This document shows, in pieces, positions 8,660 through 17,369 of a DNA stretch of 64,000 nucleotides. The stretch covers positions 62,001 to 126,000 of the forward strand of contig CBDBIN010000044.1 in assembly GCA_965206125.1 (NCBI GenBank), given 5' to 3'. The number at the start of each line of letters is the position of its first letter. The first letter of the stretch is position 1. The position numbers and the translations under genes are program-made. The notes under the pieces were generated by a model that saw only the letters and a list, made by a program, of their open reading frames with translations, was not told the DNA's origin and did not search any database. Source of the DNA: CAXWPM01 sp965206125 (GTDB taxonomy: Bacteria > Acidobacteriota > Terriglobia > 20CM-2-55-15).

Positions 8660-9730
8660 ATGAAAACCGGCATCGTCGGGCTCGGGCAGGTCGGCAAGAC
8701 CACGATCTTCAGAATCCTGACGCAGGCCGGGCCGGCCATGATTACCGACCGTGGACGGAAGGCCCAACCGAACGTCGGTGTCGTTCAGGTGCCTGACGAA
8801 CGCGTCGATTTCCTCGCTTCCGTCTTTGAGCCCAAGAAGACCACCTACGCAACGATCGAATTCGTCGATGTCCAGGGGCTCGTGCGCGGAAAGGGACGTG
8901 ATATGGCGCTGGATCCCGTTCGTGACGTCGACACGATGGTTCATGTTGTCCGAGCGTTCGAAGATGATACTGTGCCGCATCCGGAAGGCTCGGTAGACGT
9001 CGATCGTGACATCAGCGACTTCGACGCCGAGCTGAGGCTGACGGACATGGCATCGATCGAGAAGCGGCTCGAGCGACTCGACAAGGATCTTCGAAAAATC
9101 AAGGACGCAGACCTGGCACGCGAGAGGGATCTCCTCAAGGAGGCTCTGGCGTGGCTGGACTCGAACCGGCCCCTGAGAGAAATGGACCTCGGCGACGACG
9201 ATCGGCGACGCATCCGCGGCTTTGCATTCCTTTCCGAGAAGCCGATGATCCACGCCATCAATATCGGGGAAGACCAGTTGGATCTGATCGGCGAAGCGCA
9301 GGAACCACTCGAGGCGACGCCGGAAAACACCGAGCGCGTCTACATCTGCGGCAAACTCGAAGCCGAGATGGCGGAACTGCCGGAGGAAGAACTGAACAGC
9401 TTTCTCGCCGATTACGGCCTCAAGGAAACCGGGATGATCCGGCTGATTCGAACCGCCTACCACCTGCTCGGTCTGGTTTCCTTCCTCACGGCCGGCGAGG
9501 AAGAGTGCCGGGCGTGGACGATCCGGCGCGGCACGTCCGCGCAGAAAGCCGCAGGAGCGATCCATACAGACCTGGAAAAGCACTTCATTCGGGCCGAGGT
9601 CTCCCGTTTCGACGACTTCAGAGAACACCCCAGCTTCGCAGCGCTCCGTGAAAAAGGTCTGCTCCGGCTCGAAGGCAAGCAGTACGTGGTCGCCGATGGC
9701 GATGTCATCACCGTCCGCCACAGCGGCTGA
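8660..9730 (+). CDS. ychF: Redox-regulated ATPase YchF (Obg-like P-loop protein)
   Basis: YchF/OLA1 is a ribosome-associated P-loop ATPase of the Obg family. The Walker A loop GLGQVGKTT lies at residues 8-16, followed by the switch region VEFVDVQGLVRG; the coiled-coil insert lies around 130-170 (ERLDKDLRKIKDADL) and the TGS-like C-terminal domain (FLTAGEEECRAW, RRGTSAQKAAGAIHTDLEK) ends the protein. The length of 356 matches the family. The second half is the DUF933 domain. It is monocistronic on the plus strand, divergent from mraZ. Confidence 0.92.
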   Translation: MKTGIVGLGQVGKTTIFRILTQAGPAMITDRGRKAQPNVGVVQVPDERVDFLASVFEPKKTTYATIEFVDVQGLVRGKGRDMALDPVRDVDTMVHVVRAFEDDTVPHPEGSVDVDRDISDFDAELRLTDMASIEKRLERLDKDLRKIKDADLARERDLLKEALAWLDSNRPLREMDLGDDDRRRIRGFAFLSEKPMIHAINIGEDQLDLIGEAQEPLEATPENTERVYICGKLEAEMAELPEEELNSFLADYGLKETGMIRLIRTAYHLLGLVSFLTAGEEECRAWTIRRGTSAQKAAGAIHTDLEKHFIRAEVSRFDDFREHPSFAALREKGLLRLEGKQYVVADGDVITVRHSG

Positions 9731-9769
9731 CACCCGGCATAAGAGAATACAAAGAAGGTCCAGCAATCG

Positions 9770-10492
9770 ATGTTCCCCGCCCTACTGCCGTTCCTGCTCG
9801 CCCTGGTGGCCGCCGGCGCCAACGTTATCGGAGGCGCGATGGTCACGGCGTTTCACTGGGGACGTTCGAGCGTTCGTTATTTCTTCGCGCTGGGCTCCGG
9901 GTTCATGCTCGGAGCTGTTTTCCTGGAGATGCTGCCGATCAGCATGACGCTTCTGGACAGTGCCGCCGCCTGGGTGCTGGTCGGCTACCTCGTCGTCCAC
10001 TTGTTCGAACACACCGTCGCCCCGCACCTGCACTTCGGCGAGGAGACGCACCATGACGAAATGGCCGACCCTGCGGTCGCGATGTCGGCGTTGGTCGGCC
10101 TGCTCGTGCACACGTTCTTCGACGGCGTGGCGATCGGCGCGGGTTTTGCAGTGTCGGGCAGCACCGGCACGCTAGTGTTCCTGGCCGTCCTGATTCACAA
10201 GATCCCGGACGGGTTCACGATATCTTCGGTCGCGCTCAGCTCGGGTTTCTCCAAACGTATCGCGTTCAACGCCGCGGTGCTTCTAGGGCTCTCGACTGTG
10301 GGTGGAGTGCTGGTGGTACTTCTGGCAGGAAATTCGCCGACTTATGCGCTACCGGTCTCCGCCGGGGCCACGCTGTACGTCGCGGCATCGGATCTGATGC
10401 CCGAGGTCAACCGTGAGCCCGGCGTTCGGCTGGCACTGGTGGTCTTTGCCGGTGTCGGCCTGTTTGTCCTCGCCGAGATGCTCGTCAGGTAG
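9770..10492 (+). CDS. ZIP-family metal transporter
   Basis: A 240-residue membrane protein with about eight helices. Helix IV carries LVHTFFDGVAIGAGF and helix V VLIHKIPDGFTISS, whose His, Asp and Glu/Pro residues match the ZIP metal site (HxxxDG and HKxPDG). A His-rich loop (HLHFGEETHHDE, about residues 82-95) precedes them, as in many ZIP proteins. It probably imports zinc or another divalent metal across the inner membrane. It follows ychF by 39 bp. The exact metal cannot be told from sequence. Confidence 0.9.
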   Translation: MFPALLPFLLALVAAGANVIGGAMVTAFHWGRSSVRYFFALGSGFMLGAVFLEMLPISMTLLDSAAAWVLVGYLVVHLFEHTVAPHLHFGEETHHDEMADPAVAMSALVGLLVHTFFDGVAIGAGFAVSGSTGTLVFLAVLIHKIPDGFTISSVALSSGFSKRIAFNAAVLLGLSTVGGVLVVLLAGNSPTYALPVSAGATLYVAASDLMPEVNREPGVRLALVVFAGVGLFVLAEMLVR

Positions 10493-10506
10493 GATTCGAT
10501 CGGCAA

Positions 10507-10902
10507 CTACTTATCCCCAGAACGGCGTACGCCGGCCATCGCGGTGACCGACAAGTCTTCCCTCTCGGCCTCTTCCTGGCAAGTGATGCACATCGTCGCC
10601 CAAGGCACCGCGACAAGTCGCTTCTCGTTGATGTCCTCACCGCAGCCCGCGCACTCGCCGTACTCGTCCCGATCGATCCGCCCGAGGGCGTCTTCGATGG
10701 CTTTGAGCCGACGAAAGTCCGTTTCGTGCAGATTGTAGAGCAGCTCTTTGTTGTGGCTGATCAACGCGAGATCGCCCTCGTCTTCCGTCTTATCAAGCTT
10801 GATCTCTCCATCCGCTTCTCGGTTCCGGTTCAGCGACTTCACGAGGTTGTCGTACTCTTGGGTGAGAGCCTCTTTGATCCGCTGCAGCTTTCTCTTGTCC
10901 AT
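10507..10902 (-). CDS. DksA/TraR-family zinc-finger protein
   Basis: A 131-residue protein with an N-terminal coiled coil (residues 1-75, KLQRIKEALTQEYDNLVKSL) and a C-terminal C4 zinc finger: Cys84 and Cys87 (CAGC), Cys105 and Cys108 (CITC). The motif LDRIDRDEYGEC-like (GRIDRDEYGECAGC) is typical of DksA/TraR proteins that enter the RNA polymerase secondary channel. The coiled-coil tip lacks a clear DxxDxA, so a stringent-response role is uncertain. A strong GGAGGA ribosome site precedes the start. It converges with the ZIP gene. Confidence 0.88.
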   Translation of the reverse strand: MDKRKLQRIKEALTQEYDNLVKSLNRNREADGEIKLDKTEDEGDLALISHNKELLYNLHETDFRRLKAIEDALGRIDRDEYGECAGCGEDINEKRLVAVPWATMCITCQEEAEREDLSVTAMAGVRRSGDK

Positions 10903-11296
10903 GACATCCTCCTCTCATTATGGCGCCGACCTCTTCGTCGGCCGGGAGGTCCGTTTCCCCTAGCAAATGTAAGCAATTTCGAAGCCATTTCAAGGCTGAG
11001 GCATCGAAAACCGCCACATCGGGTACTTCGGACGCGGGTCCCCGCATCTCGCTTCCTAAAGTCTATAGACGGCCGATCCCGTCGGTTGGTTTGGTCCGGT
11101 GTCGGATATCCGGTCGGAACGGTCGACTTAAACTATGAAAGCGTGGGATTATACCACTGGTACCGGGAACTACAAGGTCCCATTGTGTTAGAGTGACTCT
11201 TTATCGGGCCTCTGGACGGCGGATGCCGCCGCGCAAATCTAACCCACATTAAATCAGCTATTTAGCAAATACGATAACGCGAAAGGACCGAAAATC
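10903..11296. other. 394-bp intergenic region without a recognisable gene
   Basis: The divergent spacer between the DksA-like gene and the CDGSH gene. It holds the DksA-like ribosome site and presumably two promoters, but no clear -35/-10 pair was found. Short imperfect palindromes (TGGTACCGGGAACT near 11158) are present. No tRNA fold was seen. Confidence 0.5.
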
Positions 11297-11533
11297 ATGG
11301 CCGATTCGACCGAAATCAACGTACGCACAAATGGACCCTTGCTGATCAAGGGCAACTTCGGAATCAAGGACGCACGGGGTCAGGAGTTTGACTTGTCGGG
11401 TCGTGAAGCTATCGCGCTGTGTCGATGCGGCCAGTCCGAGAACAAGCCTTTCTGCGACGGAAAGCACGGTCAGGTGGGCTTCGCATCGGACGTCGAGGCC
11501 CGCAAATTGCCGCCACCGGCCGGCAGTTCTTAG
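11297..11533 (+). CDS. CDGSH iron-sulfur domain protein
   Basis: A 78-residue single-domain protein with the CDGSH signature: Cys42 and Cys44 (CRC), Cys53 and His57 (CDGKH), which ligate a labile 2Fe-2S cluster in this family. The N-terminal 40 residues resemble the short beta-cap seen in small bacterial CDGSH proteins (GPLLIKGNFGIKDARGQEF). These proteins are cytoplasmic and thought to have redox or Fe-S transfer roles. AAAGGA before the ATG serves as ribosome site. Lys replaces Ser in the name motif, which is tolerated. Confidence 0.92.
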   Translation: MADSTEINVRTNGPLLIKGNFGIKDARGQEFDLSGREAIALCRCGQSENKPFCDGKHGQVGFASDVEARKLPPPAGSS

Positions 11534-11592
11534 CATCGCCACCGGGCGGTTTGTGCGGGTACCCTGCCCGTTTCCCGGTGACACCAGGCAAG

Positions 11593-11614
11593 GGGGACAG
11601 GCTCCCTTGTCCCC
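11593..11614. repeat. REP-like hairpin with GGGGACAGG arms
   Basis: A 9-bp stem (GGGGACAGG 11593-11601 with CTTGTCCCC 11606-11614, one G-T pair) around a CTCC loop. It lies between the convergent ends of the CDGSH gene and nuoF, so it could act as a bidirectional terminator, although there is no T-run. A related palindrome is at 63056-63075. Confidence 0.55.
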
Positions 11615-11617
11615 TGA

Positions 11618-12889
11618 TCAATGACTGACCATGCACCGCTTTTCGGTGATGTGGTACTCAAACTCCGATCGGAACTTCTGAATCATCGCCTCGACCGGCA
11701 TCGCGCAAGCATCGCTCAGCACGCAGATTGTCACACCCTTCATGTGACCACACATGTCTTCGATCATCTCCAGGTCGTTCATGGTTCCCTGGCCGCGCTC
11801 GATCCGATGGAGGACCTGCTCCATCCACCAGGTGCCTTCACGGCACTGCGTGCACTGTCCACAGGACTCTTCGGCATAGAAGCGGGCCGTCCGCGCAGCA
11901 AATCGAACGATGCACGTCGTTTCGTCAAGCACGATGACGCCGGCAGATCCGAGCAAAGTCTTCCGCTTTGCGAGGGAGTCGAAATCCATCCGTACGTCGA
12001 TCTCGTCGGGCGTCAGGATCGGCACGGACGAGCCCCCGGGGATGACTCCCTTGAGAGCGTTGCCGTCACGGATACCGCCACACTCGTCGTAAATGAGTTC
12101 CTTGAGTGGCACCCCGAGTTCACGCTCGACGACTCTCGGACGTTGGACATGTCCGCTGACGCAGTAGAGCTTCGGTCCCGTGTTATTCGCCGAGTGACCC
12201 AGGTCCTGGAACCACCCCACACCCCGCTCGAAGATGTGCGGCAGGTTGGCGAGCGTCTCGACGTTGTTGACGACCGTCGGACAGCCGTAGAGACCCGCGA
12301 CCGCGGGAAAGGGCGGCTTCTGTCGGGGATGCCCACGCTTCCCTTCCAACGATTCGAGGAGCCCGGTTTCCTCTCCGCAGATGTAGGCGCCGGCGCCGGA
12401 GTGGACGACAATTTCGAGATCGTAACCCGAACCGAATATCCCCTTTCCGAGAAAACCCTTGGCCCGGGCATCTGCGACCGCCCGCTCGAGAATCCGGTAA
12501 CCCAGCGCGAACTCGCCGCGGATGTAGATGAAGGCCAGGTGGCAGCCCACGGCGTAGGACGCGATCATGATCCCTTCGAGCAGTTGGTGTGGGTCCTTTT
12601 CGATGATCACGCGGTCTTTGCAGGTCCCGGGCTCGCTCTCATCGGCATTGCAGCACAGGTAGGTCGGCTTGCCGGTGTTCTTGGGGACGAATCCCCATTT
12701 CATGCCTGTCGGAAACCCGGCTCCACCCCGTCCGCGAAGCCCCGACTGCTTGACGACCTCCACGACTTCAAGCGGGGAATAGTCGCTCAGCACTTTCCGG
12801 AATGCGGCGTACCCACCGAGTTCGACGTAGCGGTCGATCTCGATGGCCCGAGGATCGTCGATGTTCTTGAAGAGGACTCTTTCGTACAT
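11618..12889 (-). CDS. nuoF: NADH-quinone oxidoreductase subunit F (NuoF)
   Basis: NuoF carries FMN and the N3 4Fe-4S cluster and oxidises NADH in complex I. The 423-residue protein has GLRGRGGAGFPTGMKW (NADH/FMN fold), CNADESEPGTCKDR, the glycine-rich GAGAYICGEETGLLESLEG, and the C-terminal cluster motif SCGQCTQCREG with a further Cys in EDMCGHMKG. The start MYERVLF at 12889 is preferred; the open frame reaches 13117 but the extra 76 residues look like spacer. No nuoE or nuoG is adjacent, so it is a solitary nuo gene here. A bidirectional-hydrogenase homologue is less likely. Confidence 0.93.
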   Translation of the reverse strand: MYERVLFKNIDDPRAIEIDRYVELGGYAAFRKVLSDYSPLEVVEVVKQSGLRGRGGAGFPTGMKWGFVPKNTGKPTYLCCNADESEPGTCKDRVIIEKDPHQLLEGIMIASYAVGCHLAFIYIRGEFALGYRILERAVADARAKGFLGKGIFGSGYDLEIVVHSGAGAYICGEETGLLESLEGKRGHPRQKPPFPAVAGLYGCPTVVNNVETLANLPHIFERGVGWFQDLGHSANNTGPKLYCVSGHVQRPRVVERELGVPLKELIYDECGGIRDGNALKGVIPGGSSVPILTPDEIDVRMDFDSLAKRKTLLGSAGVIVLDETTCIVRFAARTARFYAEESCGQCTQCREGTWWMEQVLHRIERGQGTMNDLEMIEDMCGHMKGVTICVLSDACAMPVEAMIQKFRSEFEYHITEKRCMVSH

Positions 12890-12977
12890 TAGCGAAACCC
12901 CTATCCTACACCACCCTCGGTGGGGTCTGTGGGGGTGGCACCCGTGGCCACCCGACGTCATCAATGTCCGGAAATGA

Positions 12978-15020
12978 TCAACCTGCGATTGGAGAAACAC
13001 CTTCGGCAGCGGACGAAACGCTGTCGAACACGGAACGGACCGAGGGCAGGAAACGGGCGCGCCGCCTTTCCAATTCATGAACGCGCTTGCGGAGATCCGC
13101 ACGACGCAAAAGCTCACTCTCGCGCAGCACGCGGTAGCCGGAACGCTTTCGAGCCACCGTCACGGCCTGAAACTCCCCCTTCTTGAGGTCGAGATAGATC
13201 CAGTCACCGGTGCGAACCGACGCCAACGCTCCGCCGTCGATCGCCTCGGGCACGATATGGACGATCGACATTCCGCCGTCGGAACCCACGCGCCCGTCGG
13301 TCGCCAGCAGGCACATCTGCCTAACTGGCTCATCCGGGAGTGCCTCAGACAGCCGGACGACCGGCATCCCAGCGGCGTGAGGGCCTTCGCCGCCGACGAA
13401 GATCATCACGCGCAATAGATCCCGCTCGAACAGGTATTCCCAGAGCCTTCTCTTGTTCCAACCGGACATGTCGCCGTTCAGTCCCCCGTCCTGCCCCCAG
13501 TTGATCGACCAGACCCTGTAGAGGTCGTCCCGGCTGACTCTCTTGCGAATTCGACCCAGAACACCTTCCGGCCCGACAGCAATCTCGCGCAATTCTTCCT
13601 GCCCGAGGTAGAAGTCTGCCAGGTAGACCTTCCGGTCATACAGCTCCGGCCGGGCGGTACAACCGAGCCTCACGAGAGCACTCTCGCAAAGGTTTCCATG
13701 GACGCGGGCCAGTCCGCAGTTGGGGAAACTGGGGGTCATCGTCGATTGGAAAAACTTTCCGTTGGCCGATCGCGCCTCCATGATCCGGGACATCCAGGAA
13801 CCGTCCAGAGTCGCCGCGCGATCGTCCACAAAGCGTTTCTCCGAAAGTGTGCGCATCAGCGTGTCGATTCCCGAGTTCCCGCCGGCGTCCGCCTCGGCGG
13901 CGATGCCACCCCCGGTCTCGAGATTCGTGTCCGCCGACATCAGGAACGGAACCTTCGTCATCTTGCGGTTAAGAAGACTGGCGCTCAGTTGAACACTCAC
14001 GGCCTCGGCAAGATAGTTCAGATGCAAGAACCAGGAAGGATGACCTCCTGTGGCGCTCCACACGGTAACGGCATTCTGCAGATTCGATCGCGTGAGCTGA
14101 GCAACGCTGATCCTCCGCTCCCTCCTGTGGATGCCCCCGACAAGCCGTTCGACGACATGCGCCAGCTGTTCGTCGCTCGGAGGTCTGGCGGAAATGTCCA
14201 GCTTCTGAGGAACGAGCCCAAATGTCGCGATCATCAGGCGGGTCACGATTGATGCACGGGAGGACGCGGCCCCGGCAGAGGCAGCCCGTGCCGCCACGAT
14301 ATGTTCGAGTTCGTCCTTCTCCGATTCCAGGATGGATCTGTTCCCGAAGCACCGGTCCAGACAGGCCTTAACCCGTTCATAGAGGAGGCCGTTCACCGGC
14401 AACCGGATGAGTTCGAACAGTTCCGCCGCTTCGGATGGTGACAAACGTTCCCGGATTGCCTCGAAACGGCGGCGTTCGCCCTCGTTGAGTTCAACTTTCC
14501 TGCCGACCAGAGTCGGCAGGAAGACTGCGTACACGGGCCGCGCCTTCCTCTGTTGCCGCGCCAGGTCCACCTCGACAAGAGCTCGGAGAGCGCCGATCAT
14601 CATCTTGTCGCAGGCGCCCACGACGACCGCCGCATCGTAGCAATGGGCTTCCATCTGGGCGGCGAGGTTTGCCGCCCAGACGTTGCGGCCGAGGAATGCG
14701 TACCGCGATCCCGGAAGCCCATAAGTCATCTCTTCGCATGGAATCGCCTGGACTACCTCGATCGGGAGAGCGCCGGCGGCCCAGAGTTGCCGTACCAAGC
14801 GGCGTAGCGTATCGCGGCTGCCGATGTTGGGTGGATGGTCTTCGGATCCGTGAACGACCGCAATGCGGGGATGCCCCGCCATAAACCGGTCCACGATCAT
14901 GTCCCGATCTGGTTGAATACGGGCCAGCCTCATTGTCTCCTCGATCAGCGGCGTCAGGATGGTGACCGGCAGCGCCCGACTGATCGCAGGATCCTTGAAC
15001 CGGTGCGAATGCATCTTCAT
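12978..15020 (-). CDS. IlvD/Edd-superfamily dehydratase-like protein lacking two Fe-S cysteines
   Basis: The 680-residue protein aligns by eye along its length with dihydroxy-acid dehydratase. In the numbering that starts at 15029, residues 57-145 follow the IlvD N-domain and keep GACDKMM (Cys140, Asp141, Lys142); 321-345 match the GGSTNAVLHL region; 546-585 match the EGP-x-GM and TDGR segments. The first cluster cysteine (PCN in IlvD) is PPN at 66-68 and the third (GSCAGM) is a Ser/Ala stretch at 251-260, so no normal 2Fe-2S or 4Fe-4S cluster is expected. It is longer than IlvD (about 560), with an extra helical tail. Substrate unknown. A normal ilvD lies at 44701. The start could also be 15029 or 15014. 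Confidence 0.75.
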   Translation of the reverse strand: MKMHSHRFKDPAISRALPVTILTPLIEETMRLARIQPDRDMIVDRFMAGHPRIAVVHGSEDHPPNIGSRDTLRRLVRQLWAAGALPIEVVQAIPCEEMTYGLPGSRYAFLGRNVWAANLAAQMEAHCYDAAVVVGACDKMMIGALRALVEVDLARQQRKARPVYAVFLPTLVGRKVELNEGERRRFEAIRERLSPSEAAELFELIRLPVNGLLYERVKACLDRCFGNRSILESEKDELEHIVAARAASAGAASSRASIVTRLMIATFGLVPQKLDISARPPSDEQLAHVVERLVGGIHRRERRISVAQLTRSNLQNAVTVWSATGGHPSWFLHLNYLAEAVSVQLSASLLNRKMTKVPFLMSADTNLETGGGIAAEADAGGNSGIDTLMRTLSEKRFVDDRAATLDGSWMSRIMEARSANGKFFQSTMTPSFPNCGLARVHGNLCESALVRLGCTARPELYDRKVYLADFYLGQEELREIAVGPEGVLGRIRKRVSRDDLYRVWSINWGQDGGLNGDMSGWNKRRLWEYLFERDLLRVMIFVGGEGPHAAGMPVVRLSEALPDEPVRQMCLLATDGRVGSDGGMSIVHIVPEAIDGGALASVRTGDWIYLDLKKGEFQAVTVARKRSGYRVLRESELLRRADLRKRVHELERRRARFLPSVRSVFDSVSSAAEGVSPIAG

Positions 15021-15074
15021 CGCGTGCAACTCACGCTACGGAAAAGGTTTGTGCTGTTTCGAAGGATTGGGCGC

Positions 15075-15103
15075 AATATACATTAGGTTGCCGAGACTAA
15101 CAA
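15075..15103 (-). promoter_or_regulatory. Probable promoter of the IlvD/Edd-like gene
   Basis: On the minus strand TTGTTA (15103-15098) and TATATT (15080-15075) are separated by 17 bp, about 45 bp upstream of the start codon region. The surrounding 15070-15170 is markedly AT-rich for this genome, which favours a promoter. Assigned by consensus only. Confidence 0.5.
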
Positions 15104-15240
15104 GCAACGAGTCCGTAAATTGCGCATAAATTATTGATATATAATGGCTTATATATCGGAGTGGAAGGACGGAATGCCGGGAGGCGGTCCGATAGTTGGG
15201 TGTAGCGAGAAGCTGATGGGCTGATGGCCCGAATCGGCCA

Positions 15241-15511
15241 GTGTCCTCGGTCAGAAGTACGGTTGCTATATTTCGGAGCGCAACGGTGCTGGATTTGGCG
15301 GAGCGACGACGAGCTAATGCTCATTCATTGCAAGGAGGAGCGACTCCAAAGACGGCACCGTTCCGCCCGAACCCGCAGGGCCGATGGAGGTTGCTGGTTG
15401 GGAAGGCTAAGCCGACCGAGCCCATACCCACTGCTATCGACCGATTCAACATCCACCTTGCGTCCGGCAACATCCATTGGAGATAGTGATCGTATTTCTG
15501 ACCGAGGACAC
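15241..15511. mobile_element. MITE-like element, family A, copy 1 (271 bp)
   Basis: A non-coding element bounded by inverted repeats that begin GTGTCCTCGGTCAGAA and match over about 30 bp with a few changes (then TACG, CTAT). A near-identical 270-bp copy lies at 19881-20150. Flanks are CA on the left and TA on the right, compatible with an eroded TA target duplication. The right end is 16 bp from the rnhB stop codon. It has no transposase, so it must be mobilised in trans. The 15104-15240 stretch to its left holds no gene. Confidence 0.85.
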
Positions 15512-15527
15512 TATCGTCCCGTGGCTG

Positions 15528-16493
15528 CTAATCCACTCTCTTCCAACGGCGCCCGGCGAGGATATGGAGTTTTCGGATCTCGTTCGGAGAGAGGCGGTGG
15601 CGACTGGACTTGAGTCGGTCCTCCCATTGACCGAGTGCGTCCCGCGTCGCCGCCTCGGCGACCTGCTGCTTGAGGTCGTAGAAGAGCGGATCGTATTCGC
15701 CACGGAGCTCACGGATGTAGTCGAACGACTGACGGTGGATCGGGCTGGGACCGAGTCTGCGCACCGCACGCTGGTGGTCCGACGTACAGTAACCCTTGTG
15801 TCGCGCGAAACCGTACCCCGGGAATTCTCGGTCAAGTTCCTCCATCAACCGATCGCGGTACACCTTGGCTACGATCGACGCGCAAGCGATCGAAAAGTTT
15901 ATGCCGTCCCCTTTGTGGAAACTGTTCTGCGGTTGAGGCAGGTCCGGAATCGTGCGGCTGTCGACCAGCACGTGTCGGGGAGGTACGGATAGCGAATCGA
16001 CAGCAAGCCACATCGCATGAATCCCAGCGTTGTAGATGTTCAGACGGTCTATTTCTTCGGGCTCGACCACCCCGATGCCCACACCGGTGGCCGCATCTCG
16101 AATCTGCTGATCGAGCGAAGCTCTCTGTTCGGGATCGAGTCGCTTGGAATCGTCGACGGCATCGATCCAGGTGCCGGGTCGGAGCACGACGGCTGCGGCA
16201 ACTACCGGACCCGCCATCGGACCAACCCCGACTTCATCGACACCGGCGATGCGTTCGATCCCGGCGCGCCACAGCAATCTTTCAAAGTGCAACATGGCTT
16301 CCAGACGGTCGCGTTCTGTCCTCTCGCGCTCGGCTTTCTTCTTGAGGCGCCGGTAGAGTTTCTGTGCCCCGAGGCGGGGATCCCTCCTCAGCTTTTGAAG
16401 TGCCTGGGGCGAGACAGAAGCATCGGCCGAAGCATATTGCTTCTTGAGTTCCGCTAACGATGATTGTCCGGAGCGGCGTGCCATGGTTAACAT
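15528..16493 (-). CDS. rnhB: Ribonuclease HII
   Basis: RNase HII cleaves the RNA strand of RNA-DNA hybrids and starts ribonucleotide excision repair. The catalytic core begins with IAGVDEVGVGPMAGPVVAAAVVL (shortened: GVDEVG), continues with DDSKRLDPE, IYNAGIHAM, LVDSRTIP and SIACASIVAKVYRDRLM, and ends near HRQSFDYIREL; the Asp-Glu and two further Asp residues are the metal ligands. It has an extra helical, Arg/Lys-rich N-terminal arm of about 75 residues (QKLYRRLKKKAERE). Starts at 16493 and 16484 are both possible; the longer frame to 16571 is not supported. Confidence 0.92.
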   Translation of the reverse strand: MLTMARRSGQSSLAELKKQYASADASVSPQALQKLRRDPRLGAQKLYRRLKKKAERERTERDRLEAMLHFERLLWRAGIERIAGVDEVGVGPMAGPVVAAAVVLRPGTWIDAVDDSKRLDPEQRASLDQQIRDAATGVGIGVVEPEEIDRLNIYNAGIHAMWLAVDSLSVPPRHVLVDSRTIPDLPQPQNSFHKGDGINFSIACASIVAKVYRDRLMEELDREFPGYGFARHKGYCTSDHQRAVRRLGPSPIHRQSFDYIRELRGEYDPLFYDLKQQVAEAATRDALGQWEDRLKSSRHRLSPNEIRKLHILAGRRWKRVD

Positions 16494-16770
16494 TGTGGCC
16501 CCCCGAAGGGACGGATGCGGGGGGCAAGACGGTGTATCTTGGGGACTCGGCGACGCGAGGCCTCCCGCCACCCCGGAGGACCAGTCATATTGTTCGACAT
16601 TGAATATCGCAGAATGCCCTTGTGGCCATCGACCATCGGTCTTTTTTCAGCTGGAAAGGCCTTCGTCGGATCATGACCCCCGATGGTCTCAATAATAAAT
16701 GATCAACGGTCGGTGATCGAACCTCGACGTTCGATCTTCGACGCGAAATCCCGGAGCGAACGAGATCAGA

Positions 16771-17316
16771 ATGGGAACACTGCGCCCGGGCCATACAGTC
16801 AAGCTCTTCGCCAGCTCCCTTGTCGCGGAGCGGTGCCTGTTGCCTGAAATCGAGAGCCGACTGGTCGAGGCCTTCGGACCCATCGACCACCGAAGTGACG
16901 TCCTGCGCTTCGACGGTACGGATTACTATGCCCGGGAGATGGGGAAAACGATCGACCGAGTGTTTTTCTCCTTCGAGGATCTCATCGAAGCCGGCGAACT
17001 CCCAACGGCAAAGCGACGTACGAACGTCCTGGAAGAGGAGTACCGAGACGCCTCAACCGGGGGCCGCAGAATCAACATCGATCCCGGATACCTCGAACAG
17101 GTCAAGGTCGTGCTGGCATCGACGAAGAATTTCTACCATCGAATCTATCTCGGGCAGGGAGTGTTCGGGGAAGCGACCATGCACTATCGCGGTAAGGCTT
17201 ATCAATTCTTCCCGTGGACGTATCCGGACTACAAATCGAAGGACTGCCTGGGGTTCTTCCTGAAGGTTCGCGAGCTATACCGATTACAGCTCAAACAACA
17301 ATGCGTCGCCCGATGA
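16771..17316 (+). CDS. DUF4416 family protein
   Basis: A 181-residue soluble protein with the DUF4416 pattern: VKLFASSLVAER at the N-terminus, FGPIDHRSDVLRFDGTDYY, the KRRTNVLEEEYRDASTGGRRINIDPGYL core, and LASTKNFYHRIYLGQGVFGE followed by FPWTYPDYKS at the C-terminus. The function of this family is not established; it is found in diverse anaerobic and metal-reducing bacteria. It precedes the citryl-CoA-lyase-like gene by 53 bp on the same strand, so the two may be co-transcribed. Confidence 0.8.
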   Translation: MGTLRPGHTVKLFASSLVAERCLLPEIESRLVEAFGPIDHRSDVLRFDGTDYYAREMGKTIDRVFFSFEDLIEAGELPTAKRRTNVLEEEYRDASTGGRRINIDPGYLEQVKVVLASTKNFYHRIYLGQGVFGEATMHYRGKAYQFFPWTYPDYKSKDCLGFFLKVRELYRLQLKQQCVAR

Positions 17317-17369
17317 GCGCGCGAGGCCCTTCGGATCCGAAACACGGTGGGCAATCGTAAAGGAGACAA

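Noticed and set aside
8570..9766. A 398-codon minus-strand frame opposite ychF
   Set aside because: It is a shadow of the YchF coding sequence, which has all its motifs.
10903..11296. A tRNA or riboswitch in the long divergent spacer
   Set aside because: No cloverleaf, TTCGA arm or known aptamer pattern could be recognised.
11621..12892. A 423-codon plus-strand frame opposite nuoF
   Set aside because: It mirrors nuoF almost exactly and has no ribosome site or recognisable domain.
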